A DNA stretch of 55,191 bases from positions 1 through 55,191 of the forward strand of contig CAZXEN010000011.1 in NCBI GenBank assembly GCA_964639765.1. Direction: 5' to 3'. The notes below the pieces were generated by a model, which ran no database searches, was not told where the DNA came from, and saw nothing but the letters and a program-made list of their open reading frames with translations. Below, piece after piece: positions 17,113-26,011 of this stretch. This DNA is from Scybalousia_A sp964639765 (GTDB taxonomy: Bacteria > Bacteroidota > Bacteroidia > Bacteroidales > P3). Position numbers and translations under genes: made by a program. The first letter of the stretch is position 1. Each line of letters starts with the position of its first letter.

Positions 17113-19410
17113 ATGCAAAACAAAGGTGATTTATCCGAAAACAGAAAACGCAACGATAAAGACGGTGCTAAGAAATACATAAAATATATGTGGATAACAT
17201 ACGGAGTTTTCTTGTTTCTTGTTGCAACGTTCTTTACTTTTCTGTCCTTAGGTTTCTTGGGATTTATGCCTTCTTTTGAACAATTGGAAAATCCTAACAG
17301 CAATCTTGCAACGGAAGTCTTTTCTGACGAAGGAGAACTTTTGGGCTATATAGGAATAGAAAACAGAACAAATATTGACTATAAAGAATTGTCTCCGTCA
17401 CTGATAAACGCTTTGAAAGCTACAGAGGATGCCCGCTTTGAGGAGCACAGTGGCATAGATACGCGAAGTCTTTTCAGGGTATTGATAAAAACAGTTATTG
17501 GAAGACAGAACACAGGTGGTGGCAGTACAATAACACAACAACTTGCCAAGAATCTGTTTCCAAGAGAAAAGACATCCAAGTTTGGAACAGCATATTTCAA
17601 ACTAAAGGAGTGGATTGTTGCAGTGAAATTGGAAAGAAGATACTCCAAACAAGAAATAATATCCATGTATCTTAACCTTGTTGATTATGGTTCAAATTCT
17701 TTTGGAATAAAAACAGCTGCAAATACTTTTTTCGGAAAACTTCCCAAAGACTTAAAAACAGAAGAAGCTGCTGTATTGGTCGGTCTTCTAAAAGCTCCTA
17801 CAACATACAACCCTATACGTCATAACGAAAAATCCAAGGAAAGAAGAAATATCGTTCTTTCTCAAATGCATAAATATGAATATATAACAGACGAAGAATA
17901 CAATACATTAACAAATTCAGACCTTGTCACAAACTATAATCCGACAACTCACGACAGTGGTATTGCTACTTATTTCAGGGAAAAAGTAAGGCAGTTTATG
18001 GACGAATGGTGCAAGACACACTACAAAAACAACGGAGAAAACTATGATGTCTACAGAGACGGACTAAAAATATACACAACTATCAACTATGATATGCAGA
18101 AAAATGCAGAAGAAGCTGTAAAAACTCATTTCAAAGAACTACAGGCGGCTTTCTTTGCACAATGTAAAGGCAGAAAAGGAGCACCTTTCACAGGTATATC
18201 ACAAGACAATATAAACAAATATTACGACCAGTCCATGAAAACATCTGAAAGATATATTCAGATGACAAAAGATGGTGCAAGTGAAAAAGAGATAAAAGCG
18301 GCATTCAACACTCCTATTGAAATGGAAGTATTTACCTGGAATGGGGAAAAAGATACCGTATTGTCTCCAATGGATTCAATCAAGTACCACAAATACTTTC
18401 TTAATACAGGAATGGTGTCTGTAGAACCTCAGACAGGGCATATCAAAGTATATGTCGGAGGAATAAACTACAAGTATTTCAAGTTTGACAATGCACAGTT
18501 GGGAAGAAGACAGATAGGCTCTACCTTTAAACCTTTTGTCTATGCATGTGCAATGAAAGACAGTGAAATTCTTCCATGTTTTCAGATAGAAAATTCTCCT
18601 GTAACCTTTCCTGAATACGACAACTGGACTCCAAAGAATTCCAATCATGCAAGAGAAGGACAGATGGTTAATCTTAAATGGGCATTGGCAAACTCTGTAA
18701 ATTATATTTCTGCAGCTTTGATGAAAGACTACACTTCTCCAAGCAGTGTAATCAATCTTGTAAGACAAATGGGAATAAAAAATCCTATCCAGCCTGTACC
18801 TTCCATTTGTTTAGGAACTCCTGACTTGACAGTTATGGAAATGGCTGGAGCAATGGCTACTTTTGTCAATCAAGGAGTACATAAAGAACCTATATTTATA
18901 ACAAAAATAACTAACAATAAAGGTATAGTTTTGGAAACATTCACTTCCAAAAGCAATATAGCCTTGGATGAAAAGACTTCTTATCTTGTTGTCAATCTTA
19001 TGAAAGGTGTTGTTGATGGAGGAACAGGCTCAAGACTTAGGTATAAATTTGGAATAAAAAGCACTCTTGCCGGTAAAACAGGTACCACGGATAACAATTC
19101 CGACGGATGGTTTATAGGCCTTAATCCGAAACTTGCTACTGCTGTATGGGTTGGAGGAGAATATCGCAGTATTCACTTTTCTTCCATGACATGGGGACAA
19201 GGTGCTGCAATGGCTCTTCCTGTTTATGGCTATTTCATGGCCAAATGCGAGAAGAACTCCCATTTAGGTTTCTATCAGGGAGGATTTTCAAAGCCTTCTG
19301 ACTTGGAGTTTGACGATGACTGCAACGCTTCCGGCAGTGAAAGCGAAAGTAATGGGACAAACGACACCGTAGCTGTAAGCACAGCAAGGGAATATCACAA
19401 AGAATGGTAG
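17113..19410 (+). CDS. Penicillin-binding protein 1A (bifunctional peptidoglycan synthase)
   Basis: This 765-residue class A PBP has a membrane anchor at about residues 28-54. The glycosyltransferase (GT51) domain contains catalytic Glu105 in KATEDARFEEHSG and the GGSTITQQLAKNLF motif. The transpeptidase domain has the active-site STFK at residues 470-473, SVN in the second motif region and KTGT at 655-658. It polymerises and crosslinks peptidoglycan in the periplasm. Its stop lies 6 bases from the stop of the convergent hydrolase gene. Confidence 0.95.
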   Translation: MQNKGDLSENRKRNDKDGAKKYIKYMWITYGVFLFLVATFFTFLSLGFLGFMPSFEQLENPNSNLATEVFSDEGELLGYIGIENRTNIDYKELSPSLINALKATEDARFEEHSGIDTRSLFRVLIKTVIGRQNTGGGSTITQQLAKNLFPREKTSKFGTAYFKLKEWIVAVKLERRYSKQEIISMYLNLVDYGSNSFGIKTAANTFFGKLPKDLKTEEAAVLVGLLKAPTTYNPIRHNEKSKERRNIVLSQMHKYEYITDEEYNTLTNSDLVTNYNPTTHDSGIATYFREKVRQFMDEWCKTHYKNNGENYDVYRDGLKIYTTINYDMQKNAEEAVKTHFKELQAAFFAQCKGRKGAPFTGISQDNINKYYDQSMKTSERYIQMTKDGASEKEIKAAFNTPIEMEVFTWNGEKDTVLSPMDSIKYHKYFLNTGMVSVEPQTGHIKVYVGGINYKYFKFDNAQLGRRQIGSTFKPFVYACAMKDSEILPCFQIENSPVTFPEYDNWTPKNSNHAREGQMVNLKWALANSVNYISAALMKDYTSPSSVINLVRQMGIKNPIQPVPSICLGTPDLTVMEMAGAMATFVNQGVHKEPIFITKITNNKGIVLETFTSKSNIALDEKTSYLVVNLMKGVVDGGTGSRLRYKFGIKSTLAGKTGTTDNNSDGWFIGLNPKLATAVWVGGEYRSIHFSSMTWGQGAAMALPVYGYFMAKCEKNSHLGFYQGGFSKPSDLEFDDDCNASGSESESNGTNDTVAVSTAREYHKEW

Positions 19411-19416
19411 GGAAAA

Positions 19417-20199
19417 CTATATCTCTATCTGCAATCCATCGTATGCAAGATGTACATTTTTCGGCAAGGTTTTTTCAAATGTTTTGTAAGGACCGATTTC
19501 GTGGCTAAGATGTATCAGATATGCTTGTTGCGGTTTTACCCTTTCTATCAAAGATAAAGCTTCTTCAATCGTAAAATGTGAAAAATGCTTCTGCTTTCTA
19601 AGAGCATTGACAACAAGAGTTCTTACTCCGTATAGCTTTCTTTCCTGTTCAATATCAATTGTCTTTGCATCTGTAACGTAAGCCAAAGCACCTATACGAA
19701 AAGCAAGCGTCGGCAGTTTTGCATGCATAACTTCTATTGGAACAATATCCAACTCTTTAACAGAAAAACTGTCTATAGTGTGAGGATCTATCTCATGAAA
19801 ATTAAACTCCGGAACTCCGGGATAATGAGCATTGTCGGAAACATAATAATACATTTTTTTCATTCCTTGGATTGCTTCTCTGTTGGCATATATATCCATA
19901 GGTCGTCCCTGCAAGTAGTTAAAAGCCCTTATATCATCTAATCCTGCTGTATGGTCTCTATGTTCATGTGTAACAAGAATAGCATCCAAATATTCTATTC
20001 CTTCCCTTAATATCTGATAACGGAAATCCGGACCGGAATCTATACAAATCCTCGTACCTTTGTCTGATTCAACCACAACAGAAGTACGAAGTCTTTTATC
20101 TCTTTTGTCTTTAGACGAACAAACTTCACAATGGCAACCAATGATAGGCACACCAAGTGAAGTTCCTGTCCCTAAAAAAGTAAGTTTTAAAGAGCCCAT
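19417..20199 (-). CDS. Metallo-beta-lactamase-fold hydrolase (PhnP/RNase Z-like)
   Basis: This protein of about 260 residues begins MGSLKLTFLGTGTSLGVP and has a CHCEVC metal-type cysteine cluster near residue 24. The catalytic metal motif is THEHRDHTAGLDD (HxHxDH). It resembles PhnP-type phosphodiesterases; the substrate is unknown. I start it at 20199, where the family's usual N-terminus begins. An in-frame ATG at 20220 would lengthen the overlap with fabH from 13 to 34 bases. It is the last gene of the lipid operon. Confidence 0.88.
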   Translation of the reverse strand: MGSLKLTFLGTGTSLGVPIIGCHCEVCSSKDKRDKRLRTSVVVESDKGTRICIDSGPDFRYQILREGIEYLDAILVTHEHRDHTAGLDDIRAFNYLQGRPMDIYANREAIQGMKKMYYYVSDNAHYPGVPEFNFHEIDPHTIDSFSVKELDIVPIEVMHAKLPTLAFRIGALAYVTDAKTIDIEQERKLYGVRTLVVNALRKQKHFSHFTIEEALSLIERVKPQQAYLIHLSHEIGPYKTFEKTLPKNVHLAYDGLQIEI

Positions 20200-21176
20200 T
20201 TTACCAATACTGCTCCCCATGTAAATCCAGCACCGAAAGATGTCAGGATTAAATTGTCTCCTTTTTTGAATTTATGTTGATTTTCATATATAAGCATAGG
20301 TATTGTTGCAGCAGTAGTGTTGCCCATGCGCTCAATATTAACAAGTACCTGTTCTGGTTTTAGGTCCAATCTGTCTCCTGTTGCTTTTATTATACGCAAG
20401 TTTGCCTGATGTGGCAACAAAAAGTCTATATCAGACTTCTGCATATTGTTCTTTTTAAGCAGTTCTTCTGTAACTTCTGCCATCTTTACAACAGCCCATT
20501 TGAATACAGCTTGTCCTTCCTGATAAATAAAGTGCTGACGGTTCATAACAGTATCCACTGTTGCAGGATAACAAGAACCTCCTGCCAACTGGTGCAAATG
20601 TTTTACACCCACACCATCAGAATAAAGTATCTCATCTATAACTCCTACACCCTCTTCTTCTGTTGCTTCCAAAAGAACGGCTGCTGCTGCATCACCAAAT
20701 ATAGGACAAGTTGACCTGTCTTGATAATCCACGATGGAAGTCATTTTCTCTGCCCCTATCACTATGGCTTTTTTCACCATACCTGCTTCTATATATTTGG
20801 CTGCAGTGGTAATACCATAGACAAAACCCGAACAACCTGCATGCAAATCAAAACCAAAGCCTTTTCTTATATTGCATTTGTCTGCAATAATGTTGGCAGT
20901 AGCAGGAAATTGCATATCCGGTGTAACGGTACAGCAAATAATAAGTTCTATTTCGTCAGGAGAAAGATTTTTCTTTTCAAGGATATTATCCACAACAATC
21001 TTGCCCATATCAGAAGGTCCTTTGTGATCTTTAAGAATATGACGAGTTTTGATACCAATTCGCGTCATTATCCACTCATCAGAAGTATCAACCATTTTGG
21101 ACAACATTTCATTATCAATGACATCCTCTGGTACATAGCCTTCTACTGCTGTTATTATGGCTCTTGTTTTTGACAT
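20187..21176 (-). CDS. fabH: 3-oxoacyl-ACP synthase III (FabH)
   Basis: This enzyme starts fatty-acid synthesis by condensing acetyl-CoA with malonyl-ACP in the cytoplasm. The 329-residue protein has the full catalytic triad: Cys115 (HAGCSGF), His256 (LPHQANLRI) and Asn286 (GNTTAA). It is 10 bases after plsX in the order DUF177-rpmF-plsX-fabH, which is conserved across many bacteria. Confidence 0.97.
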   Translation of the reverse strand: MSKTRAIITAVEGYVPEDVIDNEMLSKMVDTSDEWIMTRIGIKTRHILKDHKGPSDMGKIVVDNILEKKNLSPDEIELIICCTVTPDMQFPATANIIADKCNIRKGFGFDLHAGCSGFVYGITTAAKYIEAGMVKKAIVIGAEKMTSIVDYQDRSTCPIFGDAAAAVLLEATEEEGVGVIDEILYSDGVGVKHLHQLAGGSCYPATVDTVMNRQHFIYQEGQAVFKWAVVKMAEVTEELLKKNNMQKSDIDFLLPHQANLRIIKATGDRLDLKPEQVLVNIERMGNTTAATIPMLIYENQHKFKKGDNLILTSFGAGFTWGAVLVKWAL

Positions 21177-21186
21177 TCTTGTGTAA

Positions 21187-22131
21187 TTAATTGTTTGACT
21201 GCAACACTTTCTTCAAAGCATCAACAATCTTTGATTCATAAATCTTTTTGGACTGAAGCACCATGGATTTTATTGCCTTATCATTGGAAATACCATGACC
21301 GACAATAACAACCCCATTCGCTCCTAAAAGAGGAAGACCCCCATATATCTCATAGTTAAACCTATCTATGAATTCATCAACCAAACCTCTCTTCACAATA
21401 GTACGGGCAAATGATTCTATATTCTTCATAAGCAAGTTGCCGACAAAACCATCACAGACAATAACATCAACATTGTCCTTGAATATCTCCGATGGCTCTG
21501 CGTTACCTACAAAATTATATGAACCGTCTTTCATCAACTGATATGCAGCCTTGCTTTGCAGATTTCCCTTTCCTTCTTCTTCACCAATGTTCAACAAAGA
21601 CACTCTCGGATTTTTTATTTCCAAAGCACATTCCGCATAATAACTTCCCAAAAGACCAAATTGGTCCAGGACTTCAGGCTTTGTGTCCGTATCCACTCCA
21701 ACATCAAGCAATACGGTAACGCCTTCCTTTGCCTTGGGAACAAGAGCCGCAAGACAAGGACGAAGGACATTTTCCATCAATCCAACACTGTACATCGTTC
21801 CTACAAGCATTGCTCCGGAATTACCGGCAGAAGCAAACGTATCTATCAAGCCTTTCTTTAAATAACCAAAACCTACAGCCAATGAAGACTGAGGTTTGTC
21901 TTTGAAAGCCTTGATAGGTGAATCGTGCATATCTATAACCTGCGGACAATCCACTATTTCCAGATTATCCATAGTTGCGCCTTGTTCTTCAAGTACCTGC
22001 TCTATTTCTGCGTGTCTGCCAAAAAGCACCACAACATCCTCAGATGCAAGTTCTTGTTTTGCTTTTATCGCACCTTGAACAATGGCTTGGGGAGCAAAAT
22101 CTCCTCCCATAGCATCCAACCCTATTCTCAT
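21187..22131 (-). CDS. plsX: Phosphate acyltransferase PlsX
   Basis: PlsX makes acyl-phosphate from acyl-ACP for phospholipid synthesis at the membrane surface. The 314-residue product starts MRIGLDAMGGDFAPQAIVQG and has ALVPKAKEGVTVLLDVGVD and VGNAEPSEIFKDNVDVIVCD, all typical. It lies between rpmF and fabH, 21 and 10 bases away, in the conserved lipid operon. Confidence 0.97.
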   Translation of the reverse strand: MRIGLDAMGGDFAPQAIVQGAIKAKQELASEDVVVLFGRHAEIEQVLEEQGATMDNLEIVDCPQVIDMHDSPIKAFKDKPQSSLAVGFGYLKKGLIDTFASAGNSGAMLVGTMYSVGLMENVLRPCLAALVPKAKEGVTVLLDVGVDTDTKPEVLDQFGLLGSYYAECALEIKNPRVSLLNIGEEEGKGNLQSKAAYQLMKDGSYNFVGNAEPSEIFKDNVDVIVCDGFVGNLLMKNIESFARTIVKRGLVDEFIDRFNYEIYGGLPLLGANGVVIVGHGISNDKAIKSMVLQSKKIYESKIVDALKKVLQSNN

Positions 22132-22152
22132 AATGATGATAAGGTTTTAGTA

Positions 22153-22347
22153 TTACTTAGAAGCTTTGTCTTGTGCAGGTTCTATTGCTAATTTTCCTCT
22201 ATAATATCCGCACTCAGGACAAACTCTGTGAGATTCCACAACTGCTCCACAATTTGAACATGTTGCTAACTGAACTCCCTCCACTCTATCGTGTGATCTT
22301 CTTTTTGCTGTTCTCGTTTGAGAGAATCTGTGTTTTGGATGTGGCAT
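22153..22347 (-). CDS. rpmF: 50S ribosomal protein L32
   Basis: This 64-residue basic protein starts with MPHPKHRFSQTRTAKRRSHD and has a zinc ribbon of four cysteines (CSNC at residues 30-33, CPEC at 43-46). The cysteine form of L32 indicates a zinc-requiring version. Order DUF177-rpmF-plsX is the standard one. Confidence 0.97.
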   Translation of the reverse strand: MPHPKHRFSQTRTAKRRSHDRVEGVQLATCSNCGAVVESHRVCPECGYYRGKLAIEPAQDKASK

Positions 22348-22361
22348 TTTATTCTATGTTT

Positions 22362-22883
22362 TTATTTTATTTTTAACTCTTTCAACTTAGCCCATCTTGG
22401 ATCCAAGTCTTCTTTTTCTTCTTTTTCCTGAGCTTTGTTTGCTCTCAAGATTTCTATCATCTCCCTATCGCAATCCTCTTCACTTTCGTGCATCGGTGAA
22501 ATAGGTATCTCCAATCTCAACTCTTCGTATATGTATGACAGAAGGTCTATATCATTCTCATTTTCTGGAATTATTATCTCATTAATATCCGGTTCAGAAT
22601 ACTCCTCTCCGAATTTTACATACAAAACTGAGTCTTTTTCTATCGGCAACTCAACCTTGGATAAGCATCTTGAACATATCAGGCTCATCGTTCCCTTAAA
22701 GGAAAAATATATCTCAACAAGCCTCTCGTTCCTTACTATCTTCAGCTCCAGTCTGCAGTCCAAGTCGTCAGCTTCCTTGCAATCAAAATTTTCAAATAAC
22801 TCCTTATTCAACTGTAAATTATAGAAGTTATCCCCTTTCTTTAATTTACTAATCTGAATAATATAATCCTTCCTCTCAAACAT
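22362..22883 (-). CDS. DUF177 (YceD-like) protein
   Basis: This 173-residue protein has the family's central signature CSRCLSKVELPIE (about residues 68-80) and an acidic DLLSYIYEELRLEIPISP segment. In plants and some bacteria DUF177 members affect 23S rRNA accumulation. Here it is the first gene of the L32/lipid operon, 14 bases before rpmF, with a clear promoter upstream. Confidence 0.9.
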   Translation of the reverse strand: MFERKDYIIQISKLKKGDNFYNLQLNKELFENFDCKEADDLDCRLELKIVRNERLVEIYFSFKGTMSLICSRCLSKVELPIEKDSVLYVKFGEEYSEPDINEIIIPENENDIDLLSYIYEELRLEIPISPMHESEEDCDREMIEILRANKAQEKEEKEDLDPRWAKLKELKIK

Positions 22884-22908
22884 ATAGTTTTATTGCAATT
22901 TGAGTTTG

Positions 22909-22938
22909 CAAAAGTACAACTTTTTTATTATCTGACAA
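22909..22938 (-). promoter_or_regulatory. Promoter of the DUF177-rpmF-plsX-fabH operon
   Basis: On the minus strand TACTTTTG (22909-22916) has TTG (22936-22938) 19 bases upstream. It is 25 bases before the DUF177 ATG. Confidence 0.75.
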
Positions 22939-23064
22939 AATATATGGATTTTTTTTTCAAATATTTTGAAAAACACCTTTTACGTACAAGACAAAACTAC
23001 GCCACTTAAGGAAAAATCGCAGCCATATTTGATGATTTTTTTGCCACTTCAAATCTTTCAAGCG

Positions 23065-23305
23065 AAAAAAACTATTTTTTTGACTAAAAAAAACTATTTT
23101 TTTTATGCAAAAAAACTATTTTTTTTGACAAGAAAACGAAGATTGGCAAATTTTTCTCCTCAATCGGCAAAAGTAAAACCTTATTTGGCTGCAAAAAATG
23201 TTGGTATGACTTCAAAAAATACTGGTTTAGCTATAAAAAATATTAGTGTGACTATAAAAAATATTAGTATGTCTATAAAAAATCTCAATTGGGGTATAAA
23301 AGGAA
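23065..23305. repeat. Long A-tract array with 21-bp period (site D)
   Basis: The left part holds three copies of AAAAAAACTATTTTTTT, with A-tracts at 23065, 23086 and 23109. The right part has units with A-runs starting near 23193, 23214, 23235, 23256, 23277 and 23298, exactly 21 bases apart. The core there is AAAAAATATTAGTGTGACT-like. It is the longest and most regular of the arrays in this window. Confidence 0.75.
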
Positions 23306-23326
23306 CTCTATCTTGACAGAAAAGAC

Positions 23327-23806
23327 TTATGAAACCGTGATATCCTCCACTCTTTTCCCTAAGACAGGGTGAACAAAATCCGACAAAATCTCTTTCAATG
23401 GCTGCAGGACAAAATTTCTTTTGTGCAGAAGCGGATGTGGAACAATCAAATCCTTGCTTTCTATCACCTCATCATTGAAAAACAGTATGTCTATATCTAT
23501 TGTTCGCGACTGATAGCCTGCTTCTCCACTGCGTTTTCTTCCCAGAACGTATTCAATATCATTGATTTCCTCCAACACATCCTGACAAGTGCGTCGGGTT
23601 GTGAAGCATGCCACGGAGTTGATAAAAAGATTGTCGGAAGCAAAACCCCATGGTTCTGTCTCAAAGAAAGAAGATTTCTTCGTCAATCTTCCTATTCTCT
23701 GTTCCAAAAGCTGATATGCTTTTTCTATTGTCTGCTTTCTGTCTCCCAGATTGGCACCAAAGGACAGAACAACAAAATTCTCTTTCTCTCTTTCCAAACC
23801 ATTCAT
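23327..23806 (-). CDS. folK: 2-amino-4-hydroxy-6-hydroxymethyldihydropteridine pyrophosphokinase
   Basis: HPPK transfers pyrophosphate from ATP to the pterin in folate synthesis. The product of about 160 residues has SFGANLGDRKQTIEKAYQLL, the FFETEPWGF loop and YQSRTIDIDILFF with the metal-binding DxD. It ends with IVPHPLLHKRNFVLQPL. I chose the ATG at 23806; a TTG at 23818, overlapping the upstream stop codon, is also possible. Confidence 0.93.
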   Translation of the reverse strand: MNGLEREKENFVVLSFGANLGDRKQTIEKAYQLLEQRIGRLTKKSSFFETEPWGFASDNLFINSVACFTTRRTCQDVLEEINDIEYVLGRKRSGEAGYQSRTIDIDILFFNDEVIESKDLIVPHPLLHKRNFVLQPLKEILSDFVHPVLGKRVEDITVS

Positions 23807-23814
23807 AACAGTAC

Positions 23815-24660
23815 TCAAAAATTTAGTAACACTTCCTTAATCTTGGAATTGAATTTCTTGGCATTTAAATAATTACGCTTGCCAACCAGATATGCAGCCC
23901 TTTTCTGCTGACCCGTATATGCAGCAGACAATAATCCTGCACCTCCTATCCATGCTGTAAGATAGTCTTTACCCAGAAATTCATAGACTCCCCACGCAAG
24001 AATACCGGCATTGAGAACAAAAGCAGTAACACCTTCAAACCAATAACCTGCATAGATATGTCCCAATCCAGGAACAACAGACAGATTTCTCGCCTTTTTC
24101 CCGCTCTTTTGCCGAGGAATGTTTGAATAAAGGCTATCCAGCAGATGTATGTCTTCACTTGACAAACGGGAGACCTGCTTTTCATATTCCAGAAGCTTGT
24201 TGTAGGCAGATGAATAATCGTGCAGTTCATTGAGATTCAGTATTTCCACAAGCAACAATTCCTTTGAAGGCTTTTCCTGCAGGCTTATATCCATGGAATT
24301 CATAGTCTGCTGAGCCAAGGAAAAGTCGTCTGAAAGATAGAAACAAAGAAGTATCTGATAATAAACAGAATCTTTTTCCTCCAAAGTCATATTGTAGAGC
24401 GGAATTCTTTGCAATGTAAGTGCCGATTGCCTGTAATCTTTCTGCAACTTGTAGACAAGAGCTTTTTGTTTCAAGGCTTGATTCTGCAAAAAAGCATCAT
24501 TTGAAGCAAAAAATACACGCTCATACTCCACAAGAGCATTATTGTAATCCTCTTTCTTCAAGTATTCCTCAGCCAAATCAAAGTCTTTCTGGCTATAAAC
24601 CGAAGGTATTCCTAAGAGGAATATGAATACTGTAAAGAATACCAAGATTTTGTTTTTCAT
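23815..24660 (-). CDS. Exported TPR/PGLG-motif membrane protein (paralogue 1)
   Basis: This protein of about 281 residues has an N-terminal signal segment (MKNKILVFF to VYSQ). TPR-like helices follow (EEYLKKEDYNNALVEYERVF), then a C-terminal hydrophobic part with VVPGLGHIYAGYWFEGVTAF. That PGLGxxYxG motif is typical of small membrane proteins with TM2/DUF5683-like hairpins. The next upstream gene is a paralogue with the same plan. I start it at 24660, ahead of the signal peptide; this overlaps the neighbour by 68 bases, and the longer frame would overlap by 110. Function unknown. Confidence 0.7.
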   Translation of the reverse strand: MKNKILVFFTVFIFLLGIPSVYSQKDFDLAEEYLKKEDYNNALVEYERVFFASNDAFLQNQALKQKALVYKLQKDYRQSALTLQRIPLYNMTLEEKDSVYYQILLCFYLSDDFSLAQQTMNSMDISLQEKPSKELLLVEILNLNELHDYSSAYNKLLEYEKQVSRLSSEDIHLLDSLYSNIPRQKSGKKARNLSVVPGLGHIYAGYWFEGVTAFVLNAGILAWGVYEFLGKDYLTAWIGGAGLLSAAYTGQQKRAAYLVGKRNYLNAKKFNSKIKEVLLNF

Positions 24661-25468
24661 TAAATTCATCATAAGCCACTTTAACGCTGAAATATGAACC
24701 ATAGATATTGCCTATATGGAACAAGGTCCCGATTGAGCCAAACAAAACGGTCTTCCAGTTACCCAAACCATGCCTTATCCAATTCTCTGTTGTCAATATT
24801 GCGAAGGAACCTACAAAAATAAAGGAACTGAATCCTTCTCCTATTTTGCCGGAATACACTTTTCCAAGTCCAGGAACAAGAGCCGACAGAGCCGCTGCAA
24901 GAACAGGAGATTTCCTTTTGTAGTTTTTCAGTGAGAAACAGAGAGAATCCAGGTCTTTTTCCCTGTCTGACAGTATGTAGGACGAATAGGTAAAATTCTT
25001 TTTGTAGGCTTCATACAAAGAAAAGTCCCTTTTCAAAAGAGCATATCCTGCCTGCTCAAGTGAATAAAGTTCTTTGTGGCGGTCAAGCAGTTGTCTGTTG
25101 TTTTCGAGGTTTTGGAAAGCGAGGTCGTATTTCCCCAAGTATGCGTTTGAAAGAGAAGAAAAGAACAATGAAGCAGGCTTTAACCCTGACTTAACTCCTA
25201 CTCTGTCAAAAAGCAGTGCAGCATCTGACAGGGAGCGGTTTGAATAAAAAGCCCACGCCCTTAGAAAATTTATGCTGTCAAAAGACAATGGAGAATAGTC
25301 TTCTGAAGAAAAATCTCTTTCTGCCCATGTCTTCACTTCTTTTTTCATATCGTTACCGATAAGATAGCGGATAAAATCCCAATCTTCCTCTGCATTGTTC
25401 TGGGAAAAAGAGAAAAGAGGAACAAAGACCAAGAAAAAAAACAATATTTTCCTGCAGTTGTACATCAT
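24593..25468 (-). CDS. Exported TPR/PGLG-motif membrane protein (paralogue 2)
   Basis: This 291-residue protein has a signal peptide ending FSFSQ (residue 23). A helical region follows (LFDRVGVKSGLKPASLFFSSL and similar), and near residues 190-215 there is AALSALVPGLGKVYSGKIGE. It shares the layout of paralogue 1: signal, helices, PGLG membrane hairpin. Its ATG overlaps the yidD stop (ATGA at 25465-25468), so the two are translationally coupled, which suggests a joint role in membrane-protein biogenesis. That is inference. Confidence 0.7.
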   Translation of the reverse strand: MMYNCRKILFFFLVFVPLFSFSQNNAEEDWDFIRYLIGNDMKKEVKTWAERDFSSEDYSPLSFDSINFLRAWAFYSNRSLSDAALLFDRVGVKSGLKPASLFFSSLSNAYLGKYDLAFQNLENNRQLLDRHKELYSLEQAGYALLKRDFSLYEAYKKNFTYSSYILSDREKDLDSLCFSLKNYKRKSPVLAAALSALVPGLGKVYSGKIGEGFSSFIFVGSFAILTTENWIRHGLGNWKTVLFGSIGTLFHIGNIYGSYFSVKVAYDEFNEKQNLGILYSIHIPLRNTFGL

Positions 25469-25998
25469 TCCTTTGGTCTGTCTACAAGTTTTGCAGGCCT
25501 GAGAGAATAAATATAGACATCTTCGTTGTGCTTTCCTGTTTTTATGTCAAAATAGTCTGAAGGTTTCCCTGCAAAAGCAACCCTGCTGCAACGCATAAGC
25601 CTGTCCGTTGTGCAGACAACGCCTTTGAACAGACCATAATACCGTATCAGTTCCTTGCTGTATGCAGAACAAGAAGGAGTAAAACCACATGAGCGGGAGA
25701 GTACAGGAGAAAGACACTTTTGATAAACATACATGGAAGAAGACAGAACATGATAAACAACATTCCCTGACTTTGCCTGTCGGAATCCATAGCTTACCTC
25801 TCTTTCCTTAAAGGCTTTGTTTTCATAATTGTGGTTTCTGAGCAAAAGAATATCCTCTTCGCTTTGGGAAAACGAGATTTTAGGGAAAAACATCACAAAA
25901 GCAAGGAACAACAGCATAATACGGAAAGGACTTTTTTTGGTGTCCTGAAAAGTCTTTGCTGTCTTACAAGTGGTGATATTTGCCTTGATGTGATTCAT
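25465..25998 (-). CDS. yidD: YidD membrane-insertion efficiency factor with added export segment
   Basis: The YidD core lies at about residues 90-142: YQKCLSPVLSRSCGFTPSCS with three conserved cysteines, then YSKELIRYYGLFKGV and RLMRCSRV. YidD assists insertion of inner-membrane proteins and is normally 70-90 residues; this one has 177. The extra part is a hydrophobic N-terminus (residues 27-45, IMLLFLAFVMFFPKISFSQ), about 40 polar residues, and a C-terminal extension of some 30. The usual neighbours rnpA and yidC are absent. Confidence 0.85.
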   Translation of the reverse strand: MNHIKANITTCKTAKTFQDTKKSPFRIMLLFLAFVMFFPKISFSQSEEDILLLRNHNYENKAFKEREVSYGFRQAKSGNVVYHVLSSSMYVYQKCLSPVLSRSCGFTPSCSAYSKELIRYYGLFKGVVCTTDRLMRCSRVAFAGKPSDYFDIKTGKHNEDVYIYSLRPAKLVDRPKE

Positions 25999-26011
25999 TG
26001 TAGAAGTTTTT

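Larger units (their letters stand above)
22884..23326. other. Gene-free region between the lipid operon and folK
   Basis: The region is 443 bases. It contains the promoter of the lipid operon and a long A-tract array (23065-23305). A 116-codon open frame at 22966-23316 is almost entirely repeat-derived and I do not regard it as a gene. Confidence 0.65.

Noticed and set aside
22966..23316. 116-codon open frame with heptad-like peptides
   Set aside because: It lies over a 21-base periodic array and is made of its repeats. It has no recognisable protein signature, and the same kind of repeat elsewhere does not keep a frame.
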